Shown in pieces: positions 33,594 through 42,924 of a DNA stretch of 64,000 bases (position 1 is the first letter of the stretch; each line of letters begins with the position of its first letter). Under the pieces are notes generated by a model. That model ran no database searches and was not told where the DNA came from. It saw only the letters and a program-made list of their open reading frames with translations. A program made the translations under genes and the position numbers. Origin of the DNA: Mucilaginibacter rubeus (GTDB lineage Bacteria > Bacteroidota > Bacteroidia > Sphingobacteriales > Sphingobacteriaceae); the NCBI RefSeq assembly GCF_014643835.1, contig NZ_BMKD01000002.1:682001-746000 (forward strand). The letters are read 5' to 3'.

Positions 33594-34457
33594 TTATTTC
33601 CCTTCGGCAACTAAAACCTTATTATTTCTGAAATCGGTTGGTGAAAATGAGGTGTGTTTTTTAAAGAAATTGCTAAAATAAGCTGCGTCATCAAAACCCA
33701 ATTCATAAGTAATTTCCTTGGCCGATTTATCAGTATAATACAACAGGCGCTTCGCCTCAATAATCAAACGCTCTTGTATCACCTGTAAAGGCGTCTTATG
33801 GTTATACAGGGCAAAAAGGTTGGAAAGCGTTTTAGGCGATTTATTTAACTGCTGCGCATAATAAGCCACGGTATGGTGTTCACGGTAATTATTCTCTACC
33901 AACAAATTAAACTTACGAATGGTACCAAATTTTTCATCGGCCAAAACTTCACGAGGCCCGCTGTGCGCCTTGGCAAGGCGGGTTACGATAATGATAAGCC
34001 GCTTCAGCAGCATCCTGAGCATATCTATCTGGATATTATCTGCTGTTTCAAACTCTTCTATAAAAATATCCAACAAGCGTTGCAGTTTAAACTGCATGGC
34101 TTCGTCAAGGGTAACGAAAACCTGGTCGGAGCTACCATAAAACAGGAAGCCCACGCAGCTTACTTCTTCGTCATGATCAACAATGCAATAAAAATCGCGG
34201 TTAAACTGCCAGGCTACTATATCTTCAGGCCGCTCAAAACGGAAAGATTGGTTAACCATTAGGGGCAGAATGGTGTTGGGCAGAAAATCATAATCCACCT
34301 CATCGATGGTTACAGTTTGCTTTTCGCCACGGTTCCAGGCTATGGTAAGGTATTTATGCTGACGATCGCGGGTAAAAAACATCCTGTCGAAATGTTTTTC
34401 ATTGATAAGCAGCAGCAGATCGCCGCCCGTGGATTGTTCTGTAGCTGATAATTTCAT
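33594..34457 (-). CDS. AraC-family transcriptional regulator
   Basis: A 287-residue regulator. The C-terminal double helix-turn-helix is clear: TVAYYAQQLNKSPKTLSNLF, PLQVIQERLIIEAKRLLYYT and AKEITYELGFDDAAYFSNFF, then KKHTSFSPTDFR. The N-terminal part reads as a cupin-like sensor (LTIAWNRGEKQTVTIDEVDY, LPLMVNQSFRFERPEDIVAW). It probably controls the adjacent AhpD-like and FMN protein genes. The inducer is unknown. Confidence 0.9.
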   Translation of the reverse strand: MKLSATEQSTGGDLLLLINEKHFDRMFFTRDRQHKYLTIAWNRGEKQTVTIDEVDYDFLPNTILPLMVNQSFRFERPEDIVAWQFNRDFYCIVDHDEEVSCVGFLFYGSSDQVFVTLDEAMQFKLQRLLDIFIEEFETADNIQIDMLRMLLKRLIIIVTRLAKAHSGPREVLADEKFGTIRKFNLLVENNYREHHTVAYYAQQLNKSPKTLSNLFALYNHKTPLQVIQERLIIEAKRLLYYTDKSAKEITYELGFDDAAYFSNFFKKHTSFSPTDFRNNKVLVAEGK

Positions 34458-34490
34458 TTGCGTAAGCGCAAAGATATTTAAAAGTAATAA

Positions 34491-35220
34491 TTAAGCGCTC
34501 ACCACCATCGGTTTATCGCAGCCGGATGACCAATCGTGCTGAACATTGGTCATAAGTAACGCATTGTCAAACGTTACTGAACCCTTCGGAAAAATGCTTT
34601 CATCTTCAAAAAAGCTTGATTTAACAGCACTCACTTCGAGCGCCTGTACTTTCCAGTTATCGGTATATAACACTAACCCTTCATACTTATTGCCATTGGG
34701 TGAATATCCCGTTGCCCCGGCCTTAAAGAAATCAGAAGCTACATCAATCAAGCGTCCCGAATATCGAATCCGGATTGAGTTCATCAGCAACTTTTGCATC
34801 CACACTAATCACCGTTCCGTCCGAACTGGTGAAAGCCACGTGATATTGGTCGTCGTGCTCATTAACGTCAAATTTGGCCTGGTGATGTCTACCGGGGAAT
34901 ACCCTGCCACCTGCAATCGTATTAAATAAGGACGAGGTATCCCGTCGAGGTATATAAACTCCTTCTTTCAATTCCCCGTTTTCCTCCCATTGTACGGCTA
35001 TTCGATGTGCGCCATTTTCCGAACCTACGCCTAAAAAAGCAGGCATACCTTTAGGGCGAACGTGCTTAAGCCTGATCAAACAGATCCCTGCTATAGCTTT
35101 GCTGTTAACAAGCTTGGGAGTAAAGGGCGGTGGCACTATTTTTTTTGCTATGTCCGCATCCGCGGTAAAGTTCACCAATATGCGCCTGTCAATTATGCCG
35201 GTAATTTTCGGAATCTTCAT
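34491..35220 (-). pseudogene. DUF2071/acetoacetate-decarboxylase-like gene, frameshifted by a 4-bp duplication
   Basis: Two minus-strand frames join into one 241-residue protein. The 5' part (MKIPKITGIIDRRILVNFTA to PDSIFGTL) meets a stop at 34744. The 3' part continues DVASDFFKAGATGYSPNG to the end at 34491. The junction has TCAATCAA (34744-34751). Removing one 4-bp unit restores a continuous reading (FGTLDVASDFF). This is a clean tandem duplication, so real gene loss or slippage rather than a base-call error is plausible. LKHVRPKGMPAF and the length suggest the DUF2071 family; function unknown. Confidence 0.7.
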
Positions 35221-35410
35221 ATGATAAATTTATAATGATTTTTCAGCGTTCGGATAACCCAGGACAAATTATACTGTCAAATGTGCTCCTCTTCCATTCA
35301 CAGTACATTAACAACCGCTTAACATACTTCATCAAACATTCATTCAAAAAAAAGATATTGCATTCTAATTGCCTTCTAATATCAAAGGCGATTACCCTAC
35401 TAATTTAAGA

Positions 35411-36244
35411 ATGACTATTACCCAATTCCTCGACCGGCATCAGGATGCTGTGCAAGTTGCTTTATATGCTTTTATTATCTGCTCACTGTGGCTGATGGAA
35501 GTCTGCGTTGCTTCTGGTATGATTTCGGTAAAAAAACGCTGGCAGCACAATAAAACCAACCTGCTGTTCATTTTCACAGCCCTCCCTATCCAACTATTAC
35601 TTACCACGATTGTTTTACTCATAGTTGGCTGGACCAACGCACATCATTGGGGGCTAATCAATTACATACCCGGTCATCATAATAAATGGGTTTACTATAT
35701 AAGCCTTTTTATGCTGCTTGACCTTTGCGAATACGTTTATCACGTGGTAATGCACAAGATAGATCCGCTGTGGAAATTTCACCTCGTGCATCACAGCGAT
35801 CTTCATGTTGACGTTTCGACCACAGTACGTGAACATCCCGGCGAAACCTGTGTACGCACCTGTTGCTTAATGCTTTGGGTATTTATTTGCGGCCCGGCAA
35901 TTGGCGTTTTGGTATTGAGGCAAACTTTTCAATCATTATTTAATATCCTGGCCCATACCGAGTTCAGGTTACCACAACGTGTTAACAAAATTGTTGGCCT
36001 GATTTTTATAACTCCTAACCTGCACCATGTACACCATCATTATCAACTACCACATACCGACCGTAATTACGGCGATGTACTAAGTATTTGGGACAGGCTT
36101 TTTGGCACCTTTGGCGAACTTGAACAGGAAAACACCCGTTTCGGCATTGATACCCATATGGATAAAGAAACTACCGGCAAGTTTTTGAATATCCTCAAAA
36201 TACCATTTCAGAAGTTGGAACGGCCAAACGGGCATCGGAATTAA
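35411..36244 (+). CDS. Sterol desaturase/fatty acid hydroxylase-family protein
   Basis: A 277-residue integral membrane di-iron enzyme. The eight-histidine pattern is visible: HKIDPLWKFHLVHHSD, then EHPGE and the later LHHVHHHYQLPHTDRNYG. Several hydrophobic segments precede it (VALYAFIICSLWLMEVCVAS and FIFTALPIQLLLTTIVLLIV). ATG 35411 is selected because MTITQFLDRHQDAVQV precedes the first membrane helix; the longer frame starts from an unlikely codon. It may hydroxylate or desaturate a lipid such as a sphingolipid, hopanoid or carotenoid; which one cannot be read from sequence. Confidence 0.88.
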   Translation: MTITQFLDRHQDAVQVALYAFIICSLWLMEVCVASGMISVKKRWQHNKTNLLFIFTALPIQLLLTTIVLLIVGWTNAHHWGLINYIPGHHNKWVYYISLFMLLDLCEYVYHVVMHKIDPLWKFHLVHHSDLHVDVSTTVREHPGETCVRTCCLMLWVFICGPAIGVLVLRQTFQSLFNILAHTEFRLPQRVNKIVGLIFITPNLHHVHHHYQLPHTDRNYGDVLSIWDRLFGTFGELEQENTRFGIDTHMDKETTGKFLNILKIPFQKLERPNGHRN

Positions 36245-36264
36245 CGGTTAACCGGGGGCAATCT

Positions 36265-36705
36265 TTATTTCCCATCCTCTCCAAAATCTTCCATTACACC
36301 AAAATATTCTTCCCATTCCGGGTCGTCAATAACCGTGATATTAATCGGGAGTTCATCAAATTCGGATAAGGCATCGTTTAACCTGTCGCCTGCTTCCTCA
36401 ATATCTGTGGTATACCAGGCCCACCAGCGTTCGTTTTCGCCGGTAAATACAAAGGCCAGTATGCTTTGATGACCATCTTCAAGCAGATCGACTAAAGCAT
36501 CCTCTACCTGTTCCATCAGCAACATTTCATCAGTTGGGGGCAACAATGACGGATCAAATGATTCATAGTTCCAGGTTACATCCATCCGCTGCAGGTAAAC
36601 ACCGGTTTCAAAAAAGTTTGATAAATTGGGTCTGTAGCGGACCAGCAACGGAATATCATCGTCGGATACGGCTTCTACCGATACCCAGGTATCATCTAAG
36701 ATCAT
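36265..36705 (-). CDS. DUF695-domain protein
   Basis: A 146-residue, strongly acidic protein matching the DUF695 pattern: WVSVEAVSDDDIPLLVRYRP near the start, then AFVFTGENERWWAWYTTDIE and the C-terminal DDPEWEEYFGVMEDF. DUF695 proteins are cytoplasmic and of unknown role. It is convergent with the fatty acid hydroxylase gene and stands alone. Confidence 0.8.
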   Translation of the reverse strand: MILDDTWVSVEAVSDDDIPLLVRYRPNLSNFFETGVYLQRMDVTWNYESFDPSLLPPTDEMLLMEQVEDALVDLLEDGHQSILAFVFTGENERWWAWYTTDIEEAGDRLNDALSEFDELPINITVIDDPEWEEYFGVMEDFGEDGK

Positions 36706-36856
36706 AAGGGATGTTTTTACAAGGTTTAGCAGAGATGTTTATATAAAATTAAAGCAAAACTATACTTAGTATAAAGATAGTCACGCTTGACCAAATCTGG
36801 TATACTTATTCAAAAAAATCATTTGTAAAAGCATCCCTTCTGCTTAATAGATACCA

Positions 36857-36887
36857 GACTTACGAAGCTTTGTAAACTTCGTAAGTC
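36857..36887. repeat. Palindrome GACTTACGAAG, copy 1
   Basis: GACTTACGAAG (36857-36867) and CTTCGTAAGTC (36877-36887). The same palindrome is at 42855-42887. It lies just after the stop of the minus-strand beta-glucosidase gene and may act as its terminator. Confidence 0.75.
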
Positions 36888-36900
36888 ATAAACATCTCTT

Positions 36901-39318
36901 TTATTCTATCTCAAACTCTTTTTTCAATTTGATATCAACAGATGAACTGCCTATCATCACCATAAATTTACCCGGCTCAACAGTCCAGTTCATATTTTTA
37001 TCCAGCAGGGCCAAATCATCAGGGTGCAAGGTAAACTGCACTGTTTTCTTCTCGCCGGGATTTAGTGTAACGCGATCAAAGCCACGCAGATCGTACTCGT
37101 AAGTAGTAACGCTGCTTACCTCATCCTTAAGGTAAAGCTGCACCACATCATCGCCTTTGCGCTGCCCGGTGTTGGTTACATCAACGCTAACCTGCATAAG
37201 TCCCTGAGAATTACCTTTTTCGGGCGATACCTGCAGGTTGCTGTACTCAAATGTGGTGTAGCTTAACCCGTAACCATAAGGGTACAAAGCTCCTTTCACA
37301 CTGGTTTTGCCCCAGCTGTTCTGTCCGCCCTGCTCTGCCTGTGACGACGGTTTAAAAGGAAAATTATATTCCAGTTGACCTGTTGTTTTTGGGAAAGTGA
37401 TCGGCAATCTTCCACCGGGATTATTATCGCCAAATAAGGTTTCGGCAATCACCTGCCCGCTTTGTACGCTCGGAAACCAGGCCTCTAAAATGGCCGGCAC
37501 ATATTTATTTTCCCAGTTGATGGTAAGCGGCTGCCCGTTGATCATCACCATTACCACAGGTTTTCCGGTAGCCTGCAAAGCCTGGATCAACTTCAATTGC
37601 CTGCCCGGCAGGTTTAAACCCGTACGCGATAAACTTTCGCCAACACGGTCAACATCCTCGCCTACCACAGCAATCACAATATCCGATTGTTTAGCCTGTG
37701 CAACTGCCGAATCAATACCGGCCTGCTCCTGGGCGGTTAGCGGTGTTTCAATAATTTCGCTCTCCGGCCAGGTAGCATCAATCATGTCACAGCCTTTAGC
37801 ATAGCTTACTTTGGCATCGCTGCCTACGTAATTTTTAACACCGTCAAACGCGGTAATAACCGGGTTGTGCGATGGACCATACCTGCTCACAACATAGTTA
37901 GTTTCCTTAGCCAGCGGACCAGTTACCAGGATATTAGGATATTTCTTTTTATCCAACGGCAGCAGATTGCCTGCATTTTTTAGCAATACCATCGACTCGC
38001 GGTTCATTTTCAGGCTCATGGCTTTATCCGCATCGGTATGCACTATTTTATCGGCAGTTTTAGGGTCTTTAACATAAGGGCTATCAAACAAACCTAATCT
38101 GAACTTCACTTTTAATACCTCGCCAACACGGGTATCGATGATCTTCATGGAGATACGGTTTTCTTTGATCAGCTCGCGCAAAGGCATAATAAAGGTTTGC
38201 GGCATAGTGAAATTAGTACGCACGTTAAGGCCAGCCTCAACAGCCTGCCTTACAGCTTCTTTGTAATCGGCAGCAACATGATGTTTTGAATAAAGAAACT
38301 CAACAGCCTCACTATCGCTTACCACATAGCCATTAAAGCCAAATTGCTGACGTAAAAGCTGCGTAAGGAAGTAATAGCTGCCAGTTATTGGTACGCCGTC
38401 CCAATCATTATAACTGCTCATTACCCCCATTGGATGCGCCTCCTGGATCACCCTGCGGAAGGGATACAAATATAGCTGGTGCATTTCGCGCGGAGCGACA
38501 TGCGGATCAGTACGGGCACTGCCATCACGGCCTCCTTTAGGTACGCTGTACACAGCAAAGTGCTTAAGGGTTGACGCTACGCCGCCTTCCTGGATGCCCA
38601 ACACCATCTGCTTGCCCATTTCGGCAATATGAAAGGGATCTTCACCATAACATTCAACCACACGGCCCCAGCGTTGGTCGCGGGCGGGGTCAAGTATGGG
38701 GGCGTAAACATTGGTATAGCCCAAAGCTTTAGCCTCGCGGCCAACGGTTCTACCTGCCTCATAAACCAGTTCTTTATCAAAGGTGCTGCCTATAGATATC
38801 GGCGCGGGCAACGGCGTGGCCCTGTCATGGTTAAGGCCGTGAATCCCCTCATTGGTGAAATCAACCGGGATCCCTAAACGGGTTTCCTCAACAAACCATT
38901 TTTGAATGTTATTAATGGCCGATGCATGTTTACTAAACGGGTATGAATATTGTGTAGGCGCATCATCAGTATGCGAAGTAAGATTATTCAGTTCTTCATC
39001 AATATTGGCTATGCCATCTTTCCATACTTCATTTTTCCAGTTAGGGACGGGCATTTCGTCCTTTAACACACGCTTATAACCATAAAGGGTAGCCATTTGG
39101 CAGGTTTTCTCTTCAACGGTCATCTGGCTTACCAGGTCGGCCACGCGCTTATCAATGGGTTGTGACGGGTCTTCGAACACATCCATTTTACCGTTCTTGT
39201 TAAAATCTATCCAGCCTTTATGATAGATGTTCTTTTGCTGTGCCGAGGCTGCAAGGCTAAAGCTGATAGATAAAGCGGATGCCACAAATACCCGCGGCAG
39301 ATAGTACTTAATTCTCAT
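36901..39318 (-). CDS. bglX: Glycoside hydrolase family 3 beta-glucosidase (BglX-like)
   Basis: An exported 805-residue enzyme that releases glucose or related sugars from the non-reducing end of beta-glucosides. ATG 39318 gives a good signal peptide (YLPRVFVASALSISFSLAAS, then AQQ). After it comes an EF-hand-like loop, DFNKNGKMDVFED. The (alpha/beta)8 domain shows EGIHG, GRVVECYGEDP, KHFAVY and the nucleophile region FNGYVVSDSEAVE. The second domain has VAVVGEDVDRVGESLSRTGL and LPGRQ, and a C-terminal fibronectin type III-like domain follows (VSVDVTNTGQRKGDDVVQLY). It is probably periplasmic. It stands alone, without an adjacent SusCD pair. Confidence 0.92.
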   Translation of the reverse strand: MRIKYYLPRVFVASALSISFSLAASAQQKNIYHKGWIDFNKNGKMDVFEDPSQPIDKRVADLVSQMTVEEKTCQMATLYGYKRVLKDEMPVPNWKNEVWKDGIANIDEELNNLTSHTDDAPTQYSYPFSKHASAINNIQKWFVEETRLGIPVDFTNEGIHGLNHDRATPLPAPISIGSTFDKELVYEAGRTVGREAKALGYTNVYAPILDPARDQRWGRVVECYGEDPFHIAEMGKQMVLGIQEGGVASTLKHFAVYSVPKGGRDGSARTDPHVAPREMHQLYLYPFRRVIQEAHPMGVMSSYNDWDGVPITGSYYFLTQLLRQQFGFNGYVVSDSEAVEFLYSKHHVAADYKEAVRQAVEAGLNVRTNFTMPQTFIMPLRELIKENRISMKIIDTRVGEVLKVKFRLGLFDSPYVKDPKTADKIVHTDADKAMSLKMNRESMVLLKNAGNLLPLDKKKYPNILVTGPLAKETNYVVSRYGPSHNPVITAFDGVKNYVGSDAKVSYAKGCDMIDATWPESEIIETPLTAQEQAGIDSAVAQAKQSDIVIAVVGEDVDRVGESLSRTGLNLPGRQLKLIQALQATGKPVVMVMINGQPLTINWENKYVPAILEAWFPSVQSGQVIAETLFGDNNPGGRLPITFPKTTGQLEYNFPFKPSSQAEQGGQNSWGKTSVKGALYPYGYGLSYTTFEYSNLQVSPEKGNSQGLMQVSVDVTNTGQRKGDDVVQLYLKDEVSSVTTYEYDLRGFDRVTLNPGEKKTVQFTLHPDDLALLDKNMNWTVEPGKFMVMIGSSSVDIKLKKEFEIE

Positions 39319-39631
39319 GAGGTTGTATTGGAGTTGGAACTTCAAATATATAAACCTGTGTGGGGTGCAGCCATGCCCGGGGCCGTATATTTTAACTATA
39401 TCGTTTGAGTGATGAGGTTTAAACCCGCCACTTGCATAGTAACAACCCTAATCTAATCCAATTCGGCATTTGCGTACCTTCTAATTTTAACGCTGATCAT
39501 TTATGGCATCTGCCGGGAAGGCCGCGAGATAACGGCAGCTATTATGTAAGGTTTGTTTGCAATTGCGGATTATATAATTGGCGTTTGCAGCTATTTGATA
39601 ATATATATTATCAAAACTCCATGGCATGATC
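39319..39631. other. Intergenic region upstream of bglX
   Basis: About 310 bp between two minus-strand genes. It should hold the bglX promoter, but no clear TAnnTTTG/TTTG pair stands out. A frame of about 65 codons on the plus strand lacks any recognisable feature and was not called. Confidence 0.4.
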
Positions 39632-41029
39632 TTAACGGGCATCTGCCCAATCAGCTTCGGTAAAGGCTGGATTTATTTTATAATCGTTATATGTAATGCT
39701 GCTTTTTTGCGCACCCTCTGTTTGTAATTCGGCGGCAGGGAAAACAATACCATCAACCGTTTTAAAACCGGTAAAAGCCGATATCTGCACTACCGAACCT
39801 ACTTTAGTACCTTCGCCAACCAGCTGATTTTTACCGTCTAACACTGCAAAACTGGTTACGCCGTCAAAACTATAGCTCACTATCATCACGTTATTTTTAC
39901 CCTCCTGTGCCTTAACATTTTGAATATGGTCGAGGTTCTCTTTCCTGAATAATAACGCTCCTGAACGGAAACCTTGTTTCAATTGCGATATGCGGGAAGA
40001 TGAAAGCGGTTTTTTATCGCCGTTACGCCATTGCCAGCCATTATCACCTTCCATTTGCTCAACCTGCAACAACTTCCCACCTTTGCGAATCTCAGAGCGG
40101 ACACGATGAGCAGACAGGTCAATCTTAATGGTAAAATCGAGGCCCGTCATCGTAGCAGAGATCTGCATGGTTTTAATTGCATTGAGCTTTGCACCGCCGT
40201 GTACTTCGGCAGCCTTGTTTAATAAACCCGCAGCATCATTATCACCGGTTTCAGCTGCCTGGTTTCCGGCAGTTGTTTTGGCATTGCCGGAAGACCCGGA
40301 TGTTGTTTTAGATGAAGATGACGCGCTTTTAGGCGCTTTATCTTCCATAAAATAAATATTGCCGTCTATGGCAGCCATTACCGGCTTTTCACCGGGACGG
40401 CAAAAGAAACTATGCGTTTCGGTTTTACCTGTATTGTAATTTAGGGTAAGTACTCCATCTTTAATTGTATAGGTACCAGCCCCGCTGTCTTTGCGACCGC
40501 CGCCACCGCCTATGCCTTCACCCGATACCATAGTGGCTGAAGAGCTATTTTGGCTAAAATTACCCTTCCCATCAAAATAAAGACCTTTTGAGCCCGATGT
40601 GCCAACAAATACCTGCCCGGTATTCCCTCCTCCCATGCTACTTGCGTGGGTAAATTGGTAGTAACCGGCAGGCACCCTGTCGGCAGTATTGAGCTTTAGG
40701 ATACTAAAAGAGCCCGCATCGATATCGCCGTCAGATTCAATTTTATACTCCTGTTTGGAGCCTTTGAGGTATTGCAATTTGAGCGTATTGCCCTGTACCT
40801 GGTAACGACCTGCAACATGTGTTTTCCAATCGGGCTTTTCAAGCAAATCGTTAAAAGTACCATCGGGCCTTAACTGGAAAACAACATCACTGCGGCCCAT
40901 GCCTCCCCCCATAGTAACAGGTAAGGTTATTTCAATACCGGCGTAAACGCCGCTTACATTTTTTGGTTGCGCACCGGCATTAACACCGGCAAAAAGTGTG
41001 ATAAGCAAACCTAACACAAAAGCTTTCAT
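39632..41029 (-). CDS. Exported protein of unknown function with lipocalin-like and LolA-like parts
   Basis: A 465-residue protein with a signal peptide (MKAFVLGLLITLFAGVNAGA, then Q). The first half is beta-rich with repeated glycine stretches and short pattern repeats (GRYQVQGNTLKLQY; GTYTIKDGVLTLNYNTGKTE), like lipocalin-like domains. A low-complexity Ser/Thr linker (SASSSSKTTSGSSG) follows at about residues 235-265. The second half (LLNKAAEVHGGAKLNAIKTM, then LLQVEQMEGDNGWQW) resembles outer-membrane lipoprotein-sorting-like domains found in Bacteroidota peptidase-associated proteins. The family is not recognised with confidence. Confidence 0.6.
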   Translation of the reverse strand: MKAFVLGLLITLFAGVNAGAQPKNVSGVYAGIEITLPVTMGGGMGRSDVVFQLRPDGTFNDLLEKPDWKTHVAGRYQVQGNTLKLQYLKGSKQEYKIESDGDIDAGSFSILKLNTADRVPAGYYQFTHASSMGGGNTGQVFVGTSGSKGLYFDGKGNFSQNSSSATMVSGEGIGGGGGRKDSGAGTYTIKDGVLTLNYNTGKTETHSFFCRPGEKPVMAAIDGNIYFMEDKAPKSASSSSKTTSGSSGNAKTTAGNQAAETGDNDAAGLLNKAAEVHGGAKLNAIKTMQISATMTGLDFTIKIDLSAHRVRSEIRKGGKLLQVEQMEGDNGWQWRNGDKKPLSSSRISQLKQGFRSGALLFRKENLDHIQNVKAQEGKNNVMIVSYSFDGVTSFAVLDGKNQLVGEGTKVGSVVQISAFTGFKTVDGIVFPAAELQTEGAQKSSITYNDYKINPAFTEADWADAR

Positions 41030-41135
41030 AGTATCGGCAGGAAAAAATTCTACGATTCAGATTTAACTATCAACTCCTGCACGATAAAAATGTTTTTAAC
41101 CTAATGATAAGGTTTTGTTAAATTTTACCGGCCGA

Positions 41136-42158
41136 CTAATACTTTAACGCCGTCTTAAAAAAACCGACAGCCAAGCTGTCCACCTGTAAGTGAATGGCAT
41201 GCCTGTTAACCGAAGGATCATCCGTAAAATATATCGGAGCTTCTTTTTTTACAGCGTCAATGGCTTCACCAAGCATTACGTAATGGCCAACCTTACCGGG
41301 CAACTCTGTATATTTTGATCTACCAATGAGCTGATGATAATGCCTTGCATTGGTTTTAACCGGGGCTATGCTATCACTTTGCGAGCCTACAATATACAAG
41401 GCGCCTTTAATATCAGCTACCTGCTCTTTACGAGTGAAACCAAAGCCTAATGCGGGCGATATGGAAAAGAATGCTTTGATCCGGTTATCTTTTAGCGGGG
41501 GCACATGTTTAGAATCGGCGATCATGGAGCTATCGTCCAGTAATTTTACCAAGCCCGGAAATTCGGGGATTTCCAGCTCTTTGCGGCCTGTGGTTTTGTA
41601 ATAGTTGCGGGCCTGTTCAAAATCGAGCTTTGCACCGGCCAGGGCGATCATAGTATAGCCGCCAAATGAAAACCCGGTTGCGCCTATTTTTTGCTGATTA
41701 ATAAGGGGGCCGATCTCGGGGTTATTCAATAAGGATGTAAGAGCAAAACTGATATCCAGCGGGCGTTCCCATGGCTTAACAAATTCAAGGGGAATTTTAT
41801 GATCGTAGGTATTGCCATAATGATCGACAGCAGCAACTATACAACCGCTGTTTGCGATGGCCTGGGCCAGCCACTCCAAAGTTAACCGGCCGCCACCTGT
41901 GCCATGCGAAAGCAGGATAAGCGGCAGTATATTTGCGGGAAGCTTGCCATTACGGACCGTCGGTTGCCGTAAAAAGGGCGAAAAATGCTTATCTGCAGGC
42001 TTCAATGTATCGGCAGTTGGATACCAGATTTCGGTTACCACCGGACGGTTATTACGGCTTTCGTCCTTAAAATTGAGGGTACGCTCGCCTAAGTTTTGGG
42101 CAATCGCAAGATGGCCTGATAGCAAGATTATAATAATGGTGAAGGTTTGTTTCCACAT
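41136..42158 (-). CDS. Exported alpha/beta hydrolase (dienelactone/PAF-acetylhydrolase-like)
   Basis: A 340-residue hydrolase. ATG 42158 gives a signal peptide (MWKQTFTIIIILLSGHLAIA, then Q). Oxyanion and nucleophile regions are LILLSHGTGGGRLTLEWLA and IGATGFSFGGYTMIAL (GxSxGG). The acid residue is probably in VGSQSDSIAP and the His in GKVGHYVML. The layout resembles predicted dienelactone hydrolases and platelet-activating-factor acetylhydrolase-like esterases. A Crp-type regulator lies directly upstream, possibly its controller. Confidence 0.82.
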   Translation of the reverse strand: MWKQTFTIIIILLSGHLAIAQNLGERTLNFKDESRNNRPVVTEIWYPTADTLKPADKHFSPFLRQPTVRNGKLPANILPLILLSHGTGGGRLTLEWLAQAIANSGCIVAAVDHYGNTYDHKIPLEFVKPWERPLDISFALTSLLNNPEIGPLINQQKIGATGFSFGGYTMIALAGAKLDFEQARNYYKTTGRKELEIPEFPGLVKLLDDSSMIADSKHVPPLKDNRIKAFFSISPALGFGFTRKEQVADIKGALYIVGSQSDSIAPVKTNARHYHQLIGRSKYTELPGKVGHYVMLGEAIDAVKKEAPIYFTDDPSVNRHAIHLQVDSLAVGFFKTALKY

Positions 42159-42225
42159 AATGTTAGCGTTTATATCACAAAGCAACACATTCAGTGAGTC
42201 AAAAAGATTGACAATAGTCAATAAA

Positions 42226-42795
42226 TCACTTTTTTGATTTAAGGCGGCTCAGGGTTTCCTGAGAGATGCCAAGGTAATCGGCAACTATTTTATTGGGCAG
42301 TCTTTTGATGATTTCGGGCTGGGTTTGCATCAGGATATTATAACGGGCTTTTGAATCCATAGTGATAAGGCTTTCTATCCGCTGGATGGATGCGATATAA
42401 TCAAGCTCAAGACCCGTACGGTACATAGTTTCAAAGCCGGGGATCTCCTTCAGTAGCAAATCGCGATCTGCATAGCTCAATACCAATAATTCTGATGGCT
42501 CGGGGCTTTGAATAGATGCAACAGAGGGCTCTTTCAATATGAAACTCGGGAATGCGGTACCCATGCGCCCTTCAAATATCAGGAACCGGGTTGATTCGTT
42601 GCCCTCATCATCGGTTAAAAACACGCGGAGGCATCCTTTTACCACAAAATATAAATGCTTTGCGATGCTCCCCTTTTCAACCAGTATCTCGTTTCGTTTG
42701 GTAAAACGGGTTTTAAAACAATTAGCAATCAGCCGCTCATGTTCAGGCGAGAGGATTAATTTATCTTCAAGATGTTGTTTTAAAGCAGGATGCAT
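42226..42795 (-). CDS. Crp/Fnr-family transcriptional regulator
   Basis: A 189-residue protein with a cyclic-nucleotide-binding-like barrel (EKGSIAKHLYFVVKGCLRVF, then LTDDEGNESTRFLIFEGRMG) and a helix-turn-helix at the C-terminus (LPNKIVADYLGISQETLSRL). Cysteines for an Fnr cluster are absent, and the classic cAMP-contacting arginine is not obvious. Similar regulators with a short C-terminal DNA-binding domain are abundant in Bacteroidota. It precedes the exported hydrolase on the same strand. Confidence 0.88.
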   Translation of the reverse strand: MHPALKQHLEDKLILSPEHERLIANCFKTRFTKRNEILVEKGSIAKHLYFVVKGCLRVFLTDDEGNESTRFLIFEGRMGTAFPSFILKEPSVASIQSPEPSELLVLSYADRDLLLKEIPGFETMYRTGLELDYIASIQRIESLITMDSKARYNILMQTQPEIIKRLPNKIVADYLGISQETLSRLKSKK

Positions 42796-42854
42796 AGTTG
42801 CAATTTATGCACTTAGCATTGGGTTGACAAATTCCAGATTATTTTAACCTGTGA

Positions 42855-42887
42855 AGACTTACGAAGTTTTAGAAACTTCGTAAGTCT
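42855..42887. repeat. Palindrome AGACTTACGAAGTTT, copy 2
   Basis: Perfect 15-bp arms at 42855-42869 and 42873-42887, loop TAG. The same palindrome family is at 36857-36887. It lies downstream of the minus-strand macrodomain gene and could be its terminator. Confidence 0.85.
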
Positions 42888-42924
42888 GGGTCTACAACAT
42901 ATAAGGGATAAGCACAGTCTGCTG

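Noticed and set aside
39432-39629. A 65-codon plus-strand frame upstream of bglX
   Set aside because: No start signal, no conserved motif and odd composition; probably chance.
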